Below are positions 47,961 to 52,702 of a DNA stretch of 52,702 nucleotides, piece after piece (positions within the stretch are counted from its first letter, which is position 1; every line of letters begins with the position of its first letter). The stretch spans positions 1 to 52,702 of the forward strand of contig JAFVMW010000054.1 of NCBI GenBank assembly GCA_017506735.1, in the 5' to 3' direction. Under the pieces are notes generated by a model. It worked only from the letters and a program-made list of their open reading frames with translations. It ran no database searches and was not told the origin of the DNA. A program made the position numbers and the translations under genes. Source of the stretch: Oscillospiraceae bacterium (GTDB taxonomy: Bacteria; Bacillota; Clostridia; Oscillospirales; Oscillospiraceae).

Positions 47961-47977
47961 GGCGAAACCTCAAAAAA

Positions 47978-48002
47978 CCGGGGCAGGATGGACCTGCCCC
48001 GG
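47978..48002 (-). terminator. Terminator of MATE gene 3, abutting ogt
   Basis: Perfect 10 bp stem CCGGGGCAGG/CCTGCCCCGG (loop ATGGA) with TTTTTT on the minus strand, whose end merges with the ribosome-binding site GAGG of ogt. Confidence 0.85.
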
Positions 48003-48041
48003 AAGCGGAATGAAGGAAGCTCTGATTTATTCAGAGGGTCC

Positions 48042-49424
48042 TTAAAGAATGTCCATCATCTTGGTCTTCCATTTGCCTGCGGCAAAGGCGACAGAGCTCA
48101 TCACCGCGCCCAGTACCCAGCTGATCAGCAGGGAAGAGGACAGGGCGAAGGGATGGCCATGGGGCCATTCCGGGGAAGCGGTGAAGTGAGCGATGATGTA
48201 GGCCACGGGGACCCGGAGGGCGATGGTGGAGATGATGGAGATCCACATGGGCGTCAGGGTGTCGCCTGCGCCGCGCATGACACCGCCCAGCACCTGGGTC
48301 ACGGCAACGCCCAGATAACCCACAGCCATGATGGTCATCATCCGGCTGGCCAGATCAATGAGGGCCTGGGTATCGGTGAAGATGCCGAAGAGGAACTTGT
48401 TGGCGAACAGCAGAATGCAGGTAATGGCAGCGGAGCAGCCCACGGCGATGACGGAGCCCTGCTTCACACCGGCAGTGACCCGGTCATACTTTCTTGCGCC
48501 CACGTTCTGGCCGGTATAGACGGACATGGCTTGACCGAAGGAGAAGTTGGGCATCATGGCGAAGCCGTCCACACGCATGATGATGACGTTGGCGGCGATG
48601 ACCATCTCGCCCATGGAGTTGGTCAGGGTCTGAACCACCATGCCGGCGCAGGCCATGATGGCCTGGGTGATGCCGGAGGGCACGCCGATGCGGATGATGC
48701 GCATGGCCATATTGCCGTCCAGCTTCACGGTAGAGCGGTTCAGATCGAAATGCTCGCTCATCTTCATGATCTTGCGGAAGCAGAAGATGGCGGAGATGGC
48801 CTGGGCGATGGCGGTGGCCAGGGAAACGCCGGGAACGCCCATCTGGAAGAACGCCACGAACACCAGATCCAGAATCACGTTCAGGATGGCGGCCAGCAGC
48901 AAAAAGCCCAGCGCAGATACGGAGTCGCCCAGACCCCGGAGAACGCCGGAGAGCATATTATAGAAGAAGAAGCCAACGATGCCGATGAAATAGATGTTCA
49001 GATAGTCCGCGCACCAGTCCATGATGGAGTCCGGGGTATCCAGCATTCGGAGCATGGGCCGGGTAATCAGGGGACCCACCACCATAATGACCACGGTGGC
49101 GATGGCAGCCAGGGTGATGCAGTTGCCGATGGCCTTGGAAAGACCCTCCCGGTCCCGGGCACCGAAGGACTGGGAAATGACGATGCCTGCGCCGGTGGCG
49201 ATGCCCACGAACAGGGCAAGCAGCAGGTTCAGAATGGGCATGGCGCTGCCCACCGCCGCAAGGGCGTTGTCACCCACATAGATACCGACGATGACCGAGT
49301 CCGCGGTGTTGTACAGCTGCTGGGCAATGTTGCCGAGCAGCATGGGCACGGAGAATTCCAGGATTCTCTGCCAGGGCGCACCCTGGGTCATGTCCCTTGC
49401 TGCGAATAATGATTTCAGACTCAC
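48042..49424 (-). CDS. MATE family exporter (3)
   Basis: A 460-residue protein with twelve hydrophobic stretches and MATE landmarks: WQRILEFSVPMLLGNIAQQLYNTADSVIVG, VGIATGAGIVISQSFGA, then FSFGQAMSVYTGQNVGA in the second half. The GTG at 49424 (product begins MSLKSLFAARD) has AAGGAG 8 nt upstream; a GTG three codons earlier (49433) is too close to the site. The promoter at 49456-49484 faces away from the SDR gene. The substrate is unknown. It is the third MATE exporter of the window, each in its own transcription unit. Confidence 0.9.
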   Translation of the reverse strand: MSLKSLFAARDMTQGAPWQRILEFSVPMLLGNIAQQLYNTADSVIVGIYVGDNALAAVGSAMPILNLLLALFVGIATGAGIVISQSFGARDREGLSKAIGNCITLAAIATVVIMVVGPLITRPMLRMLDTPDSIMDWCADYLNIYFIGIVGFFFYNMLSGVLRGLGDSVSALGFLLLAAILNVILDLVFVAFFQMGVPGVSLATAIAQAISAIFCFRKIMKMSEHFDLNRSTVKLDGNMAMRIIRIGVPSGITQAIMACAGMVVQTLTNSMGEMVIAANVIIMRVDGFAMMPNFSFGQAMSVYTGQNVGARKYDRVTAGVKQGSVIAVGCSAAITCILLFANKFLFGIFTDTQALIDLASRMMTIMAVGYLGVAVTQVLGGVMRGAGDTLTPMWISIISTIALRVPVAYIIAHFTASPEWPHGHPFALSSSLLISWVLGAVMSSVAFAAGKWKTKMMDIL

Positions 49425-49455
49425 GTTGTTCACTCCTTTTGTTCAAGCTGTTTTT

Positions 49456-49484
49456 ATTTTACTTCACGTTTTGACAAAATGCAA
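49456..49484 (-). promoter_or_regulatory. Promoter of MATE gene 3
   Basis: Minus-strand -35 TTGCAT (49479-49484), 17 bp spacer, -10 TAAAAT (49456-49461). Confidence 0.65.
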
Positions 49485-49532
49485 CTGGGATTATTGCTGT
49501 GGAGCAGGGGGATATCTTGTGAAATCTTACAG

Positions 49533-49561
49533 TTGCCCCAGGATTTGAAATGCGTTATACT
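49533..49561 (+). promoter_or_regulatory. Promoter of the SDR-fbp unit
   Basis: -35 TTGCCC (49533-49538), 17 bp spacer, -10 TATACT (49556-49561). A further TATAAT directly after could be a shifted alternative. Confidence 0.65.
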
Positions 49562-49649
49562 ATATAATGTATACAGTTGCGGAATGATGCTGAAGGGTTC
49601 TGAGGGGGACCGGTTATTCCGTGGCGACAAAAAAGAGGAGGAACTACAT

Positions 49650-50504
49650 ATGGAGAAAAACGTTCTGAATACCGATCTGACCGGTAAGGTGGCAGTGGTC
49701 ACCGGTGCCGGCGGTGTGCTGTGCAGCCACATGGCAAAGGTTCTGGCCAGAGCCGGTGCCAAGGTGGCCCTGGTAAACCGTTCCGATGCCGCCATCATCC
49801 AGTACGCCGCCGAGATCGAGGATGAGGGCGGTGTGGCCAGAGCCTACAAGGGCAATGTGCTGGACCGGGATTCCATGGAGGAAGTGGCAAAGCAGGTCAT
49901 GAAGGACCTGGGCCCCTGCGACATTCTGATCAACGGCGCCGGCGGCAACAGCCCCCGTGCCCAGACGGACAAGGAATACTACGAAAAGGGCGACCTGCGG
50001 GACCCTGCCACCCGTTCCTTCTTCGATCTGGATGACGCTTCCGTCAACGGCGTGTTCAATCTTAACTACAACGGTACCCTGATTCCCACCCAGATCTTCG
50101 CCCAGCAGATGGTGGAGCGCGGCGGCGGCAACATCATCAACATCTCTTCCATGAACGCCATCCGTCCCCTGACCAAGATTCCTGCCTACTCCGGCGCAAA
50201 GTCCGCGGTATCCAACTTCACCCAGTGGCTGGCAGTCCATTTCTCCCGGGTGGGCATCCGGGTCAACGCCATCGCACCCGGCTTCTTCGCCACTAAGCAG
50301 AACAAGCAGCTGCTGTTCAATGAGGACGGTACTCCCACCGCCCGTACCGGCAAGATCCTGGCAGCCACCCCCATGCAGCGCTTCGGCGAAACCGAGGAGC
50401 TGGAGGGCGCCCTGCTGTTCCTGGTCAATGACAAGGCAGCCGGCTTCGTCACCGGCGTGGTTCTGCCTGTGGACGGCGGCTTCTCCGCCTATTCCGGTGT
50501 GTAA
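49650..50504 (+). CDS. SDR oxidoreductase, D-mannonate/fructuronate-reductase-like
   Basis: A 284-residue short-chain dehydrogenase with the Rossmann motif VVTGAGGVLCSHMA (17-30), LINGAGGNSP, catalytic Ser in INISSMNA, Tyr180 and Lys184 in AYSGAKSAV and the closing GFVTGVVLPVDGGFSAYSG. The long middle part (DKEYYEKGDLRDPATRSFFDLDD) matches the SDR-type D-mannonate oxidoreductases that replace UxuB in many Firmicutes; the substrate call is from memory and uncertain. No uxuA or uxaC is near. The ATG at 49650 follows GAGGAGGAAC. The codons show high-expression bias. fbp follows 39 bp downstream, probably in the same transcript. Confidence 0.8.
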   Translation: MEKNVLNTDLTGKVAVVTGAGGVLCSHMAKVLARAGAKVALVNRSDAAIIQYAAEIEDEGGVARAYKGNVLDRDSMEEVAKQVMKDLGPCDILINGAGGNSPRAQTDKEYYEKGDLRDPATRSFFDLDDASVNGVFNLNYNGTLIPTQIFAQQMVERGGGNIINISSMNAIRPLTKIPAYSGAKSAVSNFTQWLAVHFSRVGIRVNAIAPGFFATKQNKQLLFNEDGTPTARTGKILAATPMQRFGETEELEGALLFLVNDKAAGFVTGVVLPVDGGFSAYSGV

Positions 50505-50543
50505 CCCCCTTCTATATTGAATGATTCCTGAAAGGAGCTTTCC

Positions 50544-52535
50544 ATGAAAGCAAAAACCACCTTCTCCCATGAGCGCCTGCGCTATCTCCGGCTTCTGGCC
50601 CAGCAGTATCCAACTGTCCAGGCCGCAGGCACGGAGATCATCAAGCTTCAGGCTGTGCTGAACCTGCCCAAGGGTACGGAGCACTTTATGTCCGATATTC
50701 ACGGCGAGTACGACGCCTTTCTACACATTCTCAATTCCTGCTCCGGTGAGGTCAAGGAAAAGCTGAAGGAGGTCTTCGGCACCACCATGTCCTCCCGGGA
50801 GCGCAACGATCTTGCCACCCTGATCTACTATCCCAAATCCAAAATGGCCCTGGTGGCGGACGGGGAGGAGGATATGGAGGAATGGTATCGGATCACCCTC
50901 CACCGGCTGGTGCAGGTCTGCCGGTATGTTTCCATCAAGCATACCCGGAATAAGGTCCGTTCCTTCATGCCCGAGGGCTATGCCGAGATCATCGACGAGC
51001 TGGTTCACCTCCGGGACGAGGACGGCTCCAAGCGGTATCATTTTGAAAACATCATTGATTCCATCATCGCCATCGGTCAGGCGGCGGATGTGATCCAGGC
51101 CATCTGCTCCGTGATCAAGGCTCTGACGGTGGACCATCTGCATATTGTGGGCGACATCTTTGACCGGGGCCCCCGTGCGGACATCGTCATGGACTCTCTG
51201 ATGAACTGCAACAGCGTGGACATCCAGTGGGGCAACCATGACATTCTGTGGATGGGCGCCGCCTCCGGCTCCCGGACCCTGGTGGCGACTGTGCTGAGTA
51301 ACTCCATCCGCTACAACAATCTGGACGTGATCGAAACGGGCTACGGCATCTCCCTGCGGCCCCTGTCCATCTTCGCCAACGAGGTCTACCGGGACTGCGA
51401 CACCTCCTGCTTCAATGTCAAGCTCACCGACACCGATGCCGACCAGTATACGGAAAAGGACAAGCTGCTCTCCGCCCGGATGTACAAGGCCATCACCGTC
51501 ATCCTCTTCAAGCTGGAGGGCGCCAAGGTTCTGCGCCGCCCCGAGTACGGCATGGAGGACCGGGCCCTGCTCCACCGGATCAATTATGCCGACAGGACCA
51601 TTACCATCGGCGGCACCGTGTATCCCCTGAAGGATGTGGACTTCCCCACAGTGGACCCGGAGAACCCCTACGAGCTGACCCCCGAGGAGCATCATGTGAT
51701 CAACCAGCTCACTGAGTCCTTCCTCCATTCCGAAAAGCTCCAGCGGCATACCCGGTTCCTGTACTCCAAAGGCGCGCTGTACAAGGTGCATAACGGCAAT
51801 CTGCTGTTCCACGGCTGCATTCCCATGAACACCGACGGAAGCCTGATGTGCTTCACCATCGGCGGCGCGGAGCGCTCCGGCAAAGCCTTCATGGACTACG
51901 CCGACAAGACCGCCCGGAAGGCCTATTACGCCAAACGGGGCACCCCCGAACGGGAGTTCGGCATGGACTTCCTCTGGTGGCTCTGGGCAGGCCGGAACTC
52001 TCCCATCTTCGGACGGGACCGGATGACCACCTTTGAGCGCCGGTTCATTGCCGACGAGAGCACCTGGTCCGAGCCTAAGAACGCCTACTATTCCTATTAC
52101 CACGATCCTGCGGTCTGCGATATGCTGCTGAAGGAATTCGGTCTGGAGGGCAAGCACTGCCACATCATCAACGGCCATGTGCCGGTGAAGGCCAAGAAGG
52201 GCGAAAGCCCCATCAAGGGCGGCGGCAAGCTCATCGTCATTGACGGCGGCTTCAGCAAGGCCTACCAGTCCACCTCCGGCATCGCCGGCTATACCCTGAT
52301 CTTCTCCTCCCGGCATTTCCGCATTGTGTCCCATCAGCCCTTCGCAGGCAAGTACGAAGCCCTGCACCGCAACCATGACATCGACAACGATGCCAACATC
52401 TTCGAGCGAATGAACACCCGTATGAAGGTGGCCGAAACCGATGAAGGCAGAATCCTCCAGGAAAAGGTCAATGACCTTCTGGACCTGCTGGAGGCCTTCC
52501 GTTCCGGCGCGGTGGCGGAGGATCATAAGGAATAA
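50544..52535 (+). CDS. fbp: Fructose-1,6-bisphosphatase, class III
   Basis: A 663-residue enzyme of the Firmicutes-specific class III. It has metallophosphoesterase motifs MSDIHGEYDAF (near 50), VGDIFDRGPRAD and WGNHDILWMG, with the conserved N-terminal MKAKTTFSHERLRYLRLLAQQYP and C-terminal HVPVKAKKGESPIKG...LIVIDGGFSKAYQ. It splits fructose 1,6-bisphosphate into fructose 6-phosphate, a key gluconeogenic step, and lets carbon fixed by CODH/ACS or from organic acids reach glycogen. GAAAGGAG precedes the start. The length fits (about 640-670). Confidence 0.97.
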   Translation: MKAKTTFSHERLRYLRLLAQQYPTVQAAGTEIIKLQAVLNLPKGTEHFMSDIHGEYDAFLHILNSCSGEVKEKLKEVFGTTMSSRERNDLATLIYYPKSKMALVADGEEDMEEWYRITLHRLVQVCRYVSIKHTRNKVRSFMPEGYAEIIDELVHLRDEDGSKRYHFENIIDSIIAIGQAADVIQAICSVIKALTVDHLHIVGDIFDRGPRADIVMDSLMNCNSVDIQWGNHDILWMGAASGSRTLVATVLSNSIRYNNLDVIETGYGISLRPLSIFANEVYRDCDTSCFNVKLTDTDADQYTEKDKLLSARMYKAITVILFKLEGAKVLRRPEYGMEDRALLHRINYADRTITIGGTVYPLKDVDFPTVDPENPYELTPEEHHVINQLTESFLHSEKLQRHTRFLYSKGALYKVHNGNLLFHGCIPMNTDGSLMCFTIGGAERSGKAFMDYADKTARKAYYAKRGTPEREFGMDFLWWLWAGRNSPIFGRDRMTTFERRFIADESTWSEPKNAYYSYYHDPAVCDMLLKEFGLEGKHCHIINGHVPVKAKKGESPIKGGGKLIVIDGGFSKAYQSTSGIAGYTLIFSSRHFRIVSHQPFAGKYEALHRNHDIDNDANIFERMNTRMKVAETDEGRILQEKVNDLLDLLEAFRSGAVAEDHKE

Positions 52536-52540
52536 CCCAC

Positions 52541-52561
52541 AGGGCCCCAAGCCGGGGCCCT
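52541..52561 (+). terminator. Hairpin after fbp
   Basis: Perfect stem AGGGCCCC/GGGGCCCT (loop AAGCC), 5 bp after the fbp stop. No T-tract follows, so it is a weak terminator or an mRNA-end stabiliser. Confidence 0.55.
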
Positions 52562-52702
52562 GCAGCTTGTCGAAAAATACCCATGCTAGACCAGCACCAC
52601 GATCAATGAAATAGGAGCGGTTGCTCTTTGCGTAGTGTAGTGTTATAGTAGAAGTACGGCAAAAGTCGATTAACTTTTGGGGAACTGAACCCCGTTCGAA
52701 AA
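52562..52702. other. Right-end sequence of unknown kind, likely a repeated or mobile element edge
   Basis: The last 140 bp have lower GC and different texture. They contain CAAAAGT-CGATTA-ACTTTTG (52660-52679) followed at once by GGGG-AACTGAA-CCCC (52679-52693). No start codon with ribosome-binding site is seen on either strand. Ending the contig here suggests a repeat that assemblers cannot cross; no family is assigned. Confidence 0.4.

Noticed and set aside
1-52702. CRISPR array, rRNA genes or insertion-sequence transposase
   Set aside because: No regularly spaced repeats, no rRNA-like conserved stretches and no transposase or integrase reading frame were found.

Overview
The window looks like one contig from the genome of an anaerobic, GC-rich, Gram-positive gut-type Clostridium relative, most likely an Oscillospiraceae-like member of the Oscillospirales. 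The support is the Wood-Ljungdahl CODH/ACS genes, class III fructose bisphosphatase, rubrerythrin, a CBS/DRTGG-type pyrophosphatase, a possible sporulation-type M23/DD-carboxypeptidase pair, an orphan MsmX/UgpC-type ATPase and consensus sigma-A promoters. The taxonomic call rests on gene content and my memory of related genomes; no search was run.

Left part (1-7.3 kb): a broken galE fused at about 471-480 to a piece of a surface protein, then asparaginase, a regulated Mn-pyrophosphatase, a small unrecognised 55-residue gene, and a three-gene operon of two alpha/beta hydrolases and an ATP-grasp ligase. At 7.2-7.9 kb come tRNA-Gly(CCC), a Cys-rich small protein and a divergent HTH regulator sharing a palindrome. 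At 8-13.4 kb lie murA, an rRNA m5C methyltransferase, a C_GCAxxG_C_C protein paired with a C39-like protein, and a MATE exporter.

Middle part: the minus-strand operon cooS-cooC-acsB (13.6-18.6 kb) encodes CO dehydrogenase, the Ni-insertion ATPase and acetyl-CoA synthase; it is followed by purine salvage genes (a purine nucleoside phosphorylase and a phosphoribosyltransferase). From 20.5 to 27.3 kb, ten tightly overlapped plus-strand genes form a phage head/packaging module (small and large terminase, portal, prohead protease, probable decoration protein, capsid, connectors, one tail-type gene) with no integrase, tape measure, tail tube or lysis gene.

Right part: malQ-glgP and, further on, pulA handle glycogen and starch. 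The sugar-importer ATPase ugpC/msmX lies beside them without its permeases. Next come a divergent DacF-like/M23 pair, aspS, the operon ymdB-yhaO-yhaN, a PPC-domain protein, an N-acetylhexosamine 1-kinase, a second and third MATE exporter, rubrerythrin, ogt, a short-chain dehydrogenase and fbp. Many genes have a readable sigma-A promoter with a 16-17 bp spacer and a GC-rich terminator, and both are listed.

Two families of dispersed palindromic repeats occur (10733-10873 and, related, 37381-37405; 16606-16657 and 33156-33243). Both ends of the window look like assembly break points. The points most worth following are the tail-less phage head module, the hydrolase/hydrolase/ATP-grasp operon, the pullulanase with a C-terminal membrane tail but no signal peptide, and the regulatory architecture (shared divergent -35 box, LacI-type operators).
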